Source: Ochromonas danica (lineage: Eukaryota > Sar > Chrysophyceae > Chromulinales > Chromulinaceae). From it: DNA of 64,000 bases. Location of the stretch: contig VKHL01000065.1 of the NCBI GenBank assembly GCA_015146655.1, positions 1 to 64,000 on the forward strand. Reading direction: 5' to 3'. Shown here in pieces: positions 12,313-24,224 of this stretch (the first letter of the stretch is position 1; the number at the start of each line of letters is the position of its first letter). The notes under the pieces were generated by a model that was not told the origin of the DNA, did no database searches, and saw only the letters and a program-made list of their open reading frames with translations. A program made the position numbers and the translations under genes.

Positions 12313-14816
12313 TCACAGTAGCTGACTCAAGACACTGCTCCGTAGACCTCCGCGCGCCCTTCGCTTCGCAGGCTTGATCTCTTCAACTTCTCTCGGCAGG
12401 CCATTCTCATCACCCACATCATAGTCTTCTACTTCTTCTTCATCTTCATCATCATAGTCCTCATTGTCTTCCTCGCCTTCACTTCCAGTAACAGTATAGG
12501 AGGAGCATTCTTCAAAGGAGCTTTCAGCGCCTTCTTCCCCGATCTCCGCCTTATTCGAAGTGGGCGTATGGAGAAGCAATCCACTGCGTGACATGCTCTT
12601 GCGCACCACAGTAGCCAACAGCTGAACAGCCGAGTTGTCGAGACCATAGATACGTCCAAACCGCTTGGCAAGATCCTTTGGATCATCTCCTTGCACAACT
12701 CGAATGCGTGCATTGCGCGCGCCGCCTAGCTTCACATCAATCAACAACTGCGGGGTTTCAACGTCTTTGCTCTGTTGTTTGTTTTGGCGCTGCCGCAAAC
12801 GACCATCTGCATTCAGTTTGAAGGGCTCGGGACCTCGTTTGGCTAGCTCACGACTGCGCTGATACGACTCTTCAGCCACTTCATGTGCTCGCTCCTCAGC
12901 CTCCTTCTCCTGCTGCCGCTCTTCTCTCACCTTCTTAAGCCGTTCCACACTGTCTTCGAAGCCGGCGATGGAGGGAGAGCTCTTAGTCTTTATGTAAGGA
13001 TGGATCTTGGGAGCGAAAGTGCAGGCTTGAAGATCAGAGAGATATGCAGGAGGAGGAGCGGCGGCAGAGCTTTCCAACTGACCCAGCTGCTTGCTGCGAG
13101 CACTTTGATAGAGTCTATCGTAGACGCTGCCACCCCCGCCACCGCATGAAAAAGTGGCCAGATCGTCCATAGTCAATCCGCTGCTGTCCAAGTCCTTGTC
13201 TCCCTCATCGTTGCTCTCCTCCTTTCCAAATTCCACGTCGCCACCACCTTCTGCCTTCCCCACTGGACCCTCCACTCTTCCACTTCCAGCCCTTTTCGAA
13301 GGACTTCCTGCATCTTTCTCTTGATGACTCACTGCCGCTGGTGATTGATGTAAACGTCGAGAAACGGTCTTCAGCTCAGGTCTAAAGGTACAGCGCTGCA
13401 ACTCTTCTTTGCGCATCTCCTCTGCACGGACTTGCTGTTGTTTCTTCAGAAGCAAGCTACGAGCAAAGAGACGGTCATGGGTAGAACAAAGAGAGCCCTC
13501 CGCATCCTCTCTTGCGCCTTCACCCTGCTCAGCCAAGGCAGAAACAATCTCTTTCCTCTCACGTTCGACTCTTTTCTCTGCGAGCTTCAATGACCGCCGA
13601 TCAATGTGAGGTCGAAAAGAGGCCGCTTCGTCTCCAGCACCGCCACCACCAGGACCGTCTTTTCTACTTTCCTTGTCGTGCTTTCGCAACAGTTCTCTGC
13701 ACAACACAAGCATATCAACAAGAGTTAATAACAGAGCAAGACAATCAAAAGCTGACGATAACACCTACAGGAGCACTCGCTGCAGCTCCTCAAATTCGCT
13801 TTTCTTCACAGGCTCTGTAGATCTCAAAGTCCTCTGCAGAGTATCCCATGACTGGTGACCGATGCAAAGCTTGAGCACATGGCAACTAACCTCCTGGCTA
13901 CACTGCCCTTCATTCGACGAATCAAGCAGCCGCCATAGTAAGGCTGCTGGGCGCTCCATTTGCAACTCTGATTGGACATCTTCGTAGCCTATTATGCCGT
14001 TGCCATCTTTATCCATGACCGAGAAGAGACGAAGTGCCTGCTTCTCAGCTCGCTGCTGCAAAAGCGATGCACTCAAGGGATTCATCTTCTTGGAGCTCGC
14101 AGAGGAGGCCAACTGCGCTGCCTCATCCCGTGCTCGCTGCTGTAAGCGAATCTCGCGGTCTTTTGCATCTTGATAAAGAAAGTCTTCCACACTTGCTTCC
14201 ACAGCCGCCACCGCAGGCCCCGCAGCGGGAGCAGATGATGTCTGTGGCGACTGATGGCTGCCACCTGCCAGGCGAGGCGTGAAGAGCTTCCTCCCGTCAT
14301 TTAAATCAATGGACGAGTAGAACTCTTTGCGCCTTCGATGAGACTCCTCGTACTCCTTGCCCTTTTCCACGAGTCGCTCGTAGACGGACTGCTTGTCGCG
14401 GGTGGAGGCCTTGACCCCCCTTGCCCCGCTTTTCTCTCGACGCGTGAAGAGAACAGGTGTGAACGTGCAGCTCTCCTCACTTTGCTGCACCGCAGACTGG
14501 GCTAGTAGCTCCTTGCGTTGCTATTGTATGGCCAGTTAGTCAAACGAAGAGGCGGGAGAAGAGTGTTTGTGTTGTCGCTCGTACTCACCTTCCGAATGAT
14601 CTCCGCTTTGTTGATGTTCTCCAGGAAATCGTGTTGACGATTGGGCAGCTCATAGGAGGATAGAATCTGTGGCTTGTAAGGAAACTGCTCGTTCATTTTC
14701 TGCTCCAGATCGATGAGTTGCAACTTCTTCTGCAGCTCGAAGAGCTTTCCTTTCAAGCTGAGACGATCGCATAGAGGAAGCTGAGAGGTCACCTCGTCTT
14801 TGTCTCTTGAATGCAT
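12313..14816 (-). CDS. EF-hand protein with repeated F-x-P motifs, function unknown
   Basis: Model: exons 14589-14816, 13769-14520 and 12313-13696, 787 residues. It has one clear EF-hand loop (DKDGNGIIGYED, around residue 240). A Cys-Thr-Phe-x-Pro type motif recurs: CTFTPVLF, KLFTPRLAGG, CTFRPELK and CTFAPKIHP, each near a V-Y-x-R-L motif (SVYERLVEKG, SVYDRLYQSARSKQ). Long charged helical or coiled segments lie between them, and the C-terminus is acidic (EEDNEDYDDEDEEE) then basic. Such F-x-P plus Y-x-R-L spacing is seen in large proteins of flagellate protists, so a cytoskeletal or flagellar role is possible but only inferred. Ca binding is likely from the intact loop. Confidence 0.75.
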
Positions 14817-15354
14817 TTACCAGTGATTGAAATCAGTCAGGACTGGTCGATATCTCTCACGAGAGCCTTGGCCTTGGATGAGAAGGAAGAAGATCGTCTA
14901 AGATCGTCTAAGATTGTCTAATCTTGTTTTTCTGTCCAAAGTGGTCAACAAGGTGTTCGTTAACAAGGCCAGCGCATGGCAATAATAATAACAACAACAA
15001 CCTCGTGCTACTGCACTGTAGCTACAGTAGAGCACTACAAGGTTAGACAAAAGTGAGCACTATTGTGTCGATGCATACGTACAACCTGTGATGTAGTCTG
15101 ACCTAAATAGAACTTGTTTGCCTCTTTGCTTGTCTTATAACTCGCAATACTTGAAAAGCCACAGTGCCTGTCCCGACAACAGTGGCCAGTGCAGCGCAAT
15201 GGTGTGCTGGGGGTAGAATAGTCCAGCAACAGGAATAGAATTGCACAGGAGATTGGCGGACTAGCAACAAAGTGAATAAATCGCCACGACAGAGTGGAAA
15301 CAGACACTAATCCACTTTCTGTTTACCTTACACCTAACAAGTCTACGTCATACT
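14817..15354. other. Intergenic, no gene seen
   Basis: About 540 bases. It contains a triple AAGATCGTCT-like direct repeat at about 14892-14925 that ends in an inverted echo, and an AATAATAATAACAACAAC run near 14982. It is the 3' flank of Nup205 and the 5' flank of the EF-hand gene, both on the minus strand. Confidence 0.45.
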
Positions 15355-18300
15355 CTACATCATGATCGATAGGTCATGAGAGGTCTTCAGAGCTCCTTCT
15401 TGCACCCAAACTAATAAAGTCTCGCGCATCTTCCGCGCCAACAATGAGAGAGAGGACTGCTGAGGAGCGTCAGCTGCGACTTGAAGCACTTCCTGGACAA
15501 GAGCAGGCTGTCTGTCCACCACAGACTCTGTTAACGCTGCTTGCAGTGCATGCAAGAGGTTCGTAGAGATCATGTTGTACTGGTTATGCAAGAAAGAGCG
15601 CATCGAATTCTCCTTCGACGCGAGGTCGACACTCGCAGCTTGCGATATTTCGAAAGAAGTCAAGAAGACTCGACCCAGCAGTTCGAAGTCCACCGCCACT
15701 TGTCTCTGAATCAAACAGAGTTGTCGCAAGAAACTACTCAAGAGAAGGAGGATTTGGCAATGAGCTTGAACAGCCACTTGCTCAGTCTTCGTCCACGACA
15801 AAGGCATATCTCGCCAGGCTTCTGTTGGGGGAGAGACTGTGACCGCCTCGCGCTGAGCCCGATGATCTTTCATGCCATTGAACAGATCGGCCCAGTAACT
15901 CGAAGTACTTGATGCATGCAAAGTATAGAGACGGAAGTGTTGAATGAGAGCACTTGGTAGTGTCTCCAATCCTGGAAAAACAAAAGTCAACAGTCAACAA
16001 CAACAACAACAAGACATCAAGTCAACATGTCGCAGGTAACTCACCTAAACTACGCAAACGAAGCAAAATGTCTGGAAGGAAATCTAGAAGTTCATTCAAT
16101 AGCTCCCTCTCAGCAGGCTCGAGTGTTTGAGCATTGGTGGCAGTGGGTCGCAAAGTCTTGATAGCAGCAACAAGAAGCGAGAGGACAGCCTGTGGCGCCC
16201 CTCCGAGTTCTGGCAACCCTTTGCGAAGCAACTGCATGAGTTGTGCTTTGTTGCTGTGCAAGAAGGCAGAGACATATGGGACATTTGTTTTCGCCAAGGG
16301 ACTCGCCACAACAACCTGCCAGAGCGACGCGCAAGTCACACTCACAGCGCGTTCCTGCTTTTCCTCCGCGGTGCCAACTCCTCCTCCTCCAAGATGAGGT
16401 AGTGCTACAGCACACAAGCTGGGCAGGAGGTGCAAAGAATGGAGCAGATAGTCTTTCAATCCATCCCACTGAACAAGCGAGCTGATTGCCTCACAGCCAT
16501 CGACATAAAGGTCAAGGTCTGCGGAGAGGGTATGAGGCAAATGACGAACAAGACGTTCCAGATTGCCGCTTTTCTGCAAGACAGGAGCTAACGAGGGGCC
16601 CAATCGAGGACAAGCACGCAAGAAAGGCAACAAGGCTACTATACCCGCCAAAGCAGAACGTTGCCAGACGGTGAAAGTGGAGGGATTTTGAAGGTCCACG
16701 AGGCCAATTAGACGATCTAATAGCTCCAAGCCATACTTCTCCAACAATCTCTGAGAGAACACAAACAAACATGATTAAAACAATAACTAGTCGACCATAT
16801 ACAGCAATAGCAACAGAAATGAATACCTTGATACTATCATTCTGAGCTTTGCTTTCGCCTTTAACGAGTAAGGCGGGTCGCAGAGAAGTCAACAAGAAGA
16901 CGAGAATGTTCGACAACAAGCCTTGAGAAGGTTTCGAAAGACCTCCCTTGGGAACAGACGAAGAGAAAGTTGTGAGAGGTAAGAGCGCATTGTTTGCAGA
17001 CGGCAGCCAGCAAGAAAGCGCGCCTTCAACCACAGCAATCATAGCCAACAGCTCTTCTTCCGTCAAAGCATCTCCTCCACCAGAGTGTGAGCATGCCACC
17101 TGCACCATAGACAGAATCCCAGCCAATTGCTGTTCCACCGCATAATCTCCAGATATCGACGAAACATTCCCTCCGCTGCCGATGAGATGCAAGGCTGGAA
17201 GGGCGACCAACTCCAGAGCAACCGCGCGCAATCCTTCTCCACGTTGCCGAGCACCTTCCTCAACGCACTTCAAACATGGAGGAAGAGAAGAAACAATTTG
17301 CACCAGCTGTCCCCAAGCGATAAGCAAGTGTGCCGCAGAAGCTCTCAGATGTGTTTGAACATTGAGAGAGACAGCTCTCTGCACGATTTCTTGCATCTCC
17401 TTTTCATCGGGAACTTCTTGCGGTGCGATAGTAGAAGCAGCGAGCTGAAGAAGACGAGAGACGTCAACAAGGACAGGACCAGGGGCCAGCACAGGGAAGG
17501 GATTAGCAGAGTTGGGAAATGTTTGGAAAGCAGTCCCCGCTTTTGTTCCGCACTGCGACACTCTAGCAGATGCAAATAGTGATCGTAGCCAAGTGGGAAG
17601 CGTGTCTTCAACACTGCTCTGATGGCTAACAGTTAAACTGTTGTGTGCATAGGCCAAGGCTTTGGTGATAGTCAGCATATCGTCACAGCGCTCACGAGGA
17701 AAGTCCAGCGCCTGACAAGGGCCGAAGAGGAGCGTCAACAGGCTCTGTGCGGAGCGCTGTGCTGACACGGAGGCTTCGGCAGTATAGAAACCTTGATGTA
17801 CCTCAATAACTGCTATGCGAAGGAAGAAGGCCATACAGACTTGCAACGCTCCGCATACCTCCTCTATTGGAGCAAGAAGAGAAGCATTGCTGTCTTCACT
17901 CTCTTCTACACGGTCAAGTCTTCGTCGTTCAATCTCTTCAGAAGAGCAGTGCATCAGAGACAGAAGGTATTTAAACTGAGTGGCATAAAATGCAATGCTC
18001 TTGCTGCGCAATAACTGCAACACCACCTCCTGAGAGAGAGGATGCGAGACAAGTCGATATAGCAGCTCGAAGATGTCCACAGCTTGCTGAGGCTGACTTT
18101 CCAGCAAAGCAAGAGGCGCGCGATCAGGTGATAGAAGGGCCAACAACGTGTTCAACGGGTTGTCTGACGTGGTCTTCCCATCTTGTGTGGTGGTGGTCGC
18201 ACGGACATCTCGACCAGCAGATACACCCAGCAGATGAAGAGAGAGACACATCTTTTGAGGCAGAAACGTGGAGAGTAACATGGTTAATAGCTCTCCACGA

Positions 18301-21300
18301 ACAGTTGCACTATTCCAGGCAGCTGATCGCCCAGACTGTTGGACGCGGACAGGGCGAATGGGGCCACGCAAGCTCACAACTGCATAGAGACCTGTCTCCC
18401 AGTCGATCTCACCGCTTTCTTCGGCAGCCAGCGAACTGAAGCCTTCAACCAAGCTTTCATCCTCCCCAAGTAGATAGACGATGTAGTTCAACACTGCTGA
18501 AGGAACTTCACGCGCGATGATCATCTCCGTTACATCTCTACCAGCCATGTGAACAGCGAGATACTGCAACAGGGCAAGAGCGAGGCTAGCAATAGGTCTA
18601 TCACCAGGCTGGGAAGAGGGCACCAGACCAAGACAGAGGACAAGCGGCTTCACCATATCATAGCCTAGCAATAGATCACCTAATTCTGTGAGAATAGCAG
18701 TGGGCATCATCACACCCAATCCTCGCAGAGAAGCTGCGGTGGTCAATGCGTTGCTTTGCAGATGCTGCTGTTGATAGCGAGAAACAACAGCAGAAGACCT
18801 TTGAGAAGCTTCATGCAAGAGAAACAACACACTGCCCAGAGTTTGTTCCATCCAAATGACAGGATCGCAGCCTGCGAGTGGTGCAGCCTCGACATCACAT
18901 AGCTTCGTGTGCACTTCCTCAAAGAGCAAGGAAGTGCGAGCAAGAAGGCGATGAGCACGATATACACCAGAACCCGGCCTTTCGCCACCATAACCTCCCA
19001 CGCCATTAGCAAGAGAGAAATAGTCTCGTAAGAAGACCACTGTTTGTCCTAAAACACCTGACAGATAGTGCTGGCTTTGTTTCTGGATGGCTTCACCGCC
19101 TTCACCAGACAACAATCGCATCAAAGCGAGCACGAGCTGCAAAAGAGAGGACGGAGCTTGAAGCAAACGAGTCAGAACGAAGTAACCGGCACTTTTAACG
19201 CGAGGAGCTGACACAACTGAAGGGGAAGAGACAGCCTGGCCTTCAACTTTATAGTCCACAACGTCAGTGCGAAAGTCTTCGTCAGATACTTGGTACTGTC
19301 TAAGAACAAGAGCCAGAGCCTGTAAGCTCAACGCCAGAATTCGCCATTTTTGTCCTTGGCTGCTGGCAAGATGTGAGCGTGGTTGATAAAGTCGGTCTTG
19401 GGCTTTGAGAAGCACATCATCGACGAGGAAAGTGAGATACACGGTCAAGCCAGGCACGCGCACACCTTGGCCGAGGTTCTCGGGTACACCGTGCTGCAAC
19501 AGGTTGCACAGAAGTTGAAGGAAAGAGGGGGTAAAGAAATACTGTCCAGATCGAGCCTCGACTTCTTCCAGTTCTGCTTTGATGCCAGTCACCAACGCCA
19601 TGCCGCGGTTGGCAGAACTTGCCGCGCCAAATGGGCCAACGGTCAAAGACGACAAGAGTCGAGTATTCTCAATCACTTCCCAAACAAGAGGCGCTAAGTT
19701 TCCATGCTGAGCAATCGAGCTTAAAATATCCAGAGCCGCTGCTTTGCATTCAACAGGCAATGGAAGGCGTAAGATCTGTGTCAGGCGAGACAGAAGGAGA
19801 GACGAGACTGCCGACACAACAGAGAAAGAATTTTGCGCAGTCGACGTGGCAAAAGCTTCCGCCACCTCTTCATCTTGACACACGGCAGCGAGAAGCAATA
19901 GTAATAGTCGAGTAACCTCCAAATCCAAGGCACTCAGAGCGAGAGATGAGGACGATGATTGCTGCACACCCAAAGCGCCGCCCATGGTTGTATCAGGCGA
20001 AATGGTGCTGGGAAGGGCCAATGACGACGACGGAACCGAAGAAGCAGAGGCAGTTGCGGTATTGATAGAAGACGAATCCAGCACACGAATCACTCGATCC
20101 AACGTCTCAATTATTCCTTGCCACGTCAGGATAGGCTGCACACCAGACGTTTGAAGAAGAAGGCTGTAGACACGACGAGCTCCAGAAATGCCTTGAACTT
20201 CCATCGAAGAAGCAAGAGCAGTGAGGAATTGGAAGGCAGGCAGGAGAAGGTGCAGATGATGAGAGGCCATCGACAATAGCTTATCAACGAAAGGATGGAC
20301 CTGATCTCTGTCCATTATAGACTCTACGGCATTAGAGGGCCAAAATGTGGTGGATAGTCTTGGATGTGACTGCATGACTTGTGCATAGGTTAAGATCATA
20401 TCCTCCACGGTGTCCACCTCCTCGCCAGTCACCTGACCAGCCTTACCACAGTTCCCATGTTGGCCATTTTCTCTTATAGAAGCATAATAAGCCATGTTCT
20501 CGTTGTAGAAAGCAGCGGTGGGAGGCAGGAAGACATAGGGGAAGTCACCGCTGGCCTCGGGATCGGTGCTCTCATAGCAGGGCAGGCAGAAGATGCGGGC
20601 AACACTTTCCAATAACTCAGCTAAGACGGAGAATAAATAGAGCGCAGTGAAACGGTCATGACTCGCCACAGCTTGCAAGACAGGCAGCATGACGAGGCGG
20701 ATGTAGCTGTAGCCCCGCAACAGAGAGGCCTCCTGCAAGAACCACTCCACATCAGCGGGATCAGCGCGGTCCCGGTCCACCTCTGGTTGGCGGAAGACAG
20801 CATAAACAAGGCAAGAGAATGCTTTGGCACCGAAGCAAGACCACGTCTCACTATCCAGGCCAGCTCTGGACCCCGCAGACTGTGCGATGCGGTTCCCGAC
20901 ACTGGCCTTGTTACCACCCTCTCTCAATTGAAGCTCACTGTTTTGCTGCAAAGCACATACCAAAGTGAGCTGCGCGAGGACGAGGAGGTAATGGAAGGAC
21001 TGCAGGATTTCGTTCTGCAGCAAAGAGCCATCCTCGCTGACCAGCCCAGAAGAAGACAGCGTCGCGATGCTGCTAGAGGCGAAGCGAATCAAGCCATTAA
21101 GCTCATTCACCTCCTCTTCCACTGCCTGGACGCGATAGAGAAGGAAGAAAGCCTTTTCCAGCTTGCTTTTGATTTCTCCGAGGGCGTCATAGTCTGTGGC
21201 ATTGCTCTGCTGATACTTTGTGAGGACTGACTCAAGAGAAGGTTTGAGAGACTTCAGAAGGTCCAGGAGACGACCAGGAGCCAGGAGATCGTTACTCTTG

Positions 21301-21308
21301 TCCTCCAT
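15355..21308 (-). CDS. NUP205: Nucleoporin Nup205/Nup192
   Basis: Large alpha-solenoid scaffold of the nuclear pore inner ring. Model: exons 16827-21308, 16045-16750 and 15355-15971, 1934 residues, typical for Nup205/Nup192. The best match to the animal protein is in the middle of the first exon: PLPVECKAAALDILSSIA (animal VLKAELLKTLAAFG), VWEVIENTRLLSS, then GIKAELEEVEARSGQY, PENLGQGVRVPGLTVYLTFL and a stretch ending in LTRLLQAPSSLLQLVLALM. The rest is Leu-rich helical repeat with no other domain. Both introns are short (73 and 76 bp) and phase-consistent. The start MEDKSNDLL is the first ATG. Its promoter is shared with the Cys-rich gene only 143 bases away. Confidence 0.9.
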
Positions 21309-21451
21309 AGTCGAAGTCGAAAAGAGGGCGATAAATGAATCGTTGTCCGCACATGGCCAGAGGCAAAATGGCGCAAAGTGGTAAAACTGGCCTTTTTACG
21401 TTTGACCGGCCGTTTTAACCCAAATGTGACAATATTTAGACCAAGTCGGAA

Positions 21452-21955
21452 ATGGAAGATATTGACAAGAAAGACCTTCGTGTTTGCAATGCCATGTGCT
21501 GCACCTATGAACTGCTACACTGTGCTTTGCCTGGATGCTTGGGTTGTTCAGCAGAATATGAGTGTCTGTGCTGCGGCCACGACATCTGCTTCGAACCTCT
21601 CGATCCCAACGTGCAGCTCATTTGGTGCATCACCAAGCCAGGGCAGTGCTGCCGATTTGGTCTAGGGTGCTTTAGTTGCTATATGAAGTCACCCAAGACG
21701 TGTGTGAAAGCTTCTCAGCATTGCTGCTGCTGCTTCGAGTCTGTGGCCTTCCCTTGTAACGAGACGATGCCTTGCGTCGTTGCTGCATTTGGAGTCATGT
21801 GCTATCCTACTTGCGGCATTTGTTTGAAGTTCGCAGACGTGGAGAAGGCTGGCGCCTGTGGGATGTGTGTGCCTGGTGAGGCAAAGACTGCGCCAGGCAA
21901 TGCCTCGGAGGACCCCGCAGTGACAGCAGCAGCGGCAGCAACAGCCGTGGCGTGA
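21452..21955 (+). CDS. Cysteine-rich small protein, unknown
   Basis: 167 residues, single exon. About one residue in six is Cys, arranged as paired and clustered Cys (MCCTYELLHC, ECLCCGHDIC, QHCCCCFE, MCYPTCGIC). The C-terminal ~25 residues are Ala-rich and carry none. Hydrophobic stretches alternate with the Cys pairs. No signal peptide is obvious. I do not recognise the family. The look is that of a Cys-rich membrane-associated or metal-binding protein. It is transcribed away from Nup205. The ATG at 21452 follows an AT-rich leader and is the first in frame. Confidence 0.7.
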   Translation: MEDIDKKDLRVCNAMCCTYELLHCALPGCLGCSAEYECLCCGHDICFEPLDPNVQLIWCITKPGQCCRFGLGCFSCYMKSPKTCVKASQHCCCCFESVAFPCNETMPCVVAAFGVMCYPTCGICLKFADVEKAGACGMCVPGEAKTAPGNASEDPAVTAAAAATAVA

Positions 21956-22554
21956 CAGACTACTGCAGAGACTGAAGCTGGGGACGATCATCTTGCAACT
22001 CATGTACCAAGAGGCACTAATGTCAACAACTAATTACTAACGCCAGCCATAGCTGGTCCTTGAAACAGGAACACCAACACACAGGAACTGTCACATGTTA
22101 TTATTGTTTTTACTACTATGATTGCTATTACTATGATTGTTATTATTATTACCACGGGATTTATTGAGCTTCTAACTTTACTAGCCACATGTCTTGGATT
22201 TGCTGTCTTTCTGTTGTCAAATAAAATACAAGTGTCCAGGACAAAAATAAGTACGAGATATATACACAGGAAGTATTCGAACTGATACCATCAGCGCAAG
22301 GACAACAGAACATCAATTTGCCATCATACCGTCTGCGACCATCAAAACTACTACTAACAGAATATCTTATCCTAAATATAATAAAATAAATAAATAAAAT
22401 ATATTATATCGTGAAATGTCATATCGTATTGCCTAAACACAATTTACGAATCAAATCATCTTGATCTGATCCAAACAAACATTTTGACGTCTGAGCTTTC
22501 AAAAAGGGTTTTCATCATATCTAGACGGAGAATAAAAGAGATAATACTGGATAC
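21956..22554. other. AT-rich intergenic; flank shared with second MHYT copy
   Basis: No gene. From about 22100 the sequence is a diverged copy of 23745-24180, clearest at 22157-22240 versus 23796-23890 (CACGGGATTTATTGAGC, TGGATTTGCTGTCTTTCTG). It is the 3' flank of MHYT copy 1 and shows that the duplicated unit is larger than the CDS. Confidence 0.6.
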
Positions 22555-23613
22555 CTAGACTGGAGGGAGAACAAATTCTTCCGGACGAACTTGTCCAGAC
22601 TTTCCCCTTCCCACTACAGTTGGACGACTTTCCTTGCGAGTGGCAGAGAAATCTCTCACAGAGGAATGATGATGAGATACATACGATCTTAGATCAATTA
22701 GTACATAGAGATTGATCATCCACAGCACAGCCACCGCCGCCACTAAAGGTCCTATCAGAGACTGATTTGGTGTCATGGTTGCTGTTCCCATACGAGCACC
22801 TCGTGCTCCCGATGAGGTCACAAAAACGGATGCCATCATCCCGATGTAATGTACTCCACAGACGGCGATACTCATGATAAAGGCGCTGGCCAGACGCAAC
22901 GACTCATAGCTCGGAAAGATAGATAACAAGCGAAATAGAATCCAAAATGCTGCCATACACGCCACACAAGCGATCAATACAGAGGCGGCCACCACTCCAG
23001 GCAACCAGTCGATCTGACCCTCGAAGTCCATGGCAGCCACTCCAATATAATGCATCACTGCCACTCCCGAACCTGCCACCATTCCACCTAGAAGGAGATG
23101 GTTCAGAGACTTCGTGGAGATAATGCGAATGATGTCGAATGCAGAGATCTTCATGGCATCGTTCATAGACAGACCTGCTGCATGCTCCAGAAACATGTCG
23201 ATGATCTCCTTCTTGCTCTTCGCGAACATCGGGTCTTTCGTCGCGATGATTATGCTGATCGTGCTCGTCACCAACACCACAATCAGCGACATGACGGACA
23301 CTCCCACGTTGTAGTTGACAGTGATATGTCTGCCGTGGTCGTCATGGAGGACGAGGGAAGACATGCCAATTACATGCATGCTCCATTTGCCAATGCCACC
23401 GAGGCAGACAGCAGTTAGAATTTGAAGGGTCATTATTTTCTCATTTTGGTTGGTTTCTGAAAGTGCGTTGGATATGCAGGTCAGTCTCAACTGCTCGCAC
23501 AGACAGGTGACCATGTAGCAGGCTGCGAATGCCAGAGCAAAGCAAAGGACGACATAGACCGGATCAAAGCTAGCGTTCATCTCCATGTTGATCAGTGTAT
23601 TGAAGTTGTGAGG
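22511..23613 (-). repeat. Tandem duplication unit, left copy
   Basis: Matches 24181-25283 at a constant offset of 1670 bases. I see about five base differences in the CDS, all in the codons for the C-terminal tail (near 22575 and 22637-22646). Similarity continues at lower identity on both sides: the 3' flank, and the upstream word AAAAGTCCAACTTTGCGA at 23670-23687 and 25315-25332. The unit is therefore about 1.6 kb, with its core recently homogenised. Confidence 0.9.
22555..23586 (-). CDS. MHYT-domain membrane sensor, copy 1
   Basis: 343 residues, single exon. About seven hydrophobic helices carry three copies of the MHYT signature: MHVIGMSS, MHYIGVAA and VHYIGMMA. In bacteria this integral-membrane domain is proposed to sense O2, CO or NO through bound metal held by the His/Met residues, usually fused to GGDEF, EAL or LytTR outputs. 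Here the domain stands almost alone. A loop with KSKKEIIDMFLEHAAG lies between helices, and a ~45-residue polar C-terminal tail ends QVRPEE then PPV. There is no output domain, so partners must act in trans. It is nearly identical to copy 2. Location and ligand are inferred from the family. Confidence 0.88.
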   Translation of the reverse strand: MEMNASFDPVYVVLCFALAFAACYMVTCLCEQLRLTCISNALSETNQNEKIMTLQILTAVCLGGIGKWSMHVIGMSSLVLHDDHGRHITVNYNVGVSVMSLIVVLVTSTISIIIATKDPMFAKSKKEIIDMFLEHAAGLSMNDAMKISAFDIIRIISTKSLNHLLLGGMVAGSGVAVMHYIGVAAMDFEGQIDWLPGVVAASVLIACVACMAAFWILFRLLSIFPSYESLRLASAFIMSIAVCGVHYIGMMASVFVTSSGARGARMGTATMTPNQSLIGPLVAAVAVLWMINLYVLIDLRSYVSHHHSSVRDFSATRKESRPTVVGRGKSGQVRPEEFVLPPV

Positions 23614-24224
23614 GTGGCTGGCACAAACACTGCTGGACGACAGCGTTGAAGTGCTGGTGGGCGACGGTAGAAAAGTCCAACTTTGCGAGTTTTAAAGCTA
23701 TTTGCCCCCTTCTTTGCGGCGTGAAGAAACAAGACGAGCACTGCAACTACTCATGCTGCCGTTATAATTACTACTGTCATAACTATTGCTCTATTATCAC
23801 GGGATTTATTGAGCTACTAACCTTACTAATCACATGTCTTGGATTTGCTGTCTTTCTGTTGTCAAATAAAATACAAATGCCCAGGACAAAAAATATATAC
23901 AAATACATCATAATACATATACAGTACATAGGAAGCACACGAACTTACGACATCAAGGCAAGGACAATAAAGCATTACTTTGTCAGCATATCGACTGCGA
24001 TCCTAAAACTACTACCAATAAATTCTATTCTAAATCATATCATATCATGTCAAAAATATAATAAAATAAATAAATAAAAAATATATATCAGACCATGCCA
24101 ATCATATTTAAAAACTATTCACTAAACGATATTGCATCCGATTCAAACAAAATGTTCACAAGCGAGCTTTCAAAGGCGATTTCATCATATCTAGACGGAG
24201 AATAAAAGAGATAATACTGGATAC
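23587..24224. other. Intergenic between MHYT copies 1 and 2
   Basis: Upstream region of copy 1 and 3' flank of copy 2. An apparent plus-strand open frame at 23646-24077 lies wholly in this duplicated, AT-rich flank; its counterpart near copy 1 is not open in the same way. It is not called as a gene. Confidence 0.55.

Noticed and set aside
23098-23418. 106- and 66-codon frames antisense to each MHYT gene, identical in all three
   Set aside because: Identity follows from the identical DNA of the core; no independent sign of coding.
23646-24077. 143-codon plus-strand frame between MHYT copies
   Set aside because: Lies in AT-rich duplicated flank, low complexity, and not kept open in the paralogous flank.
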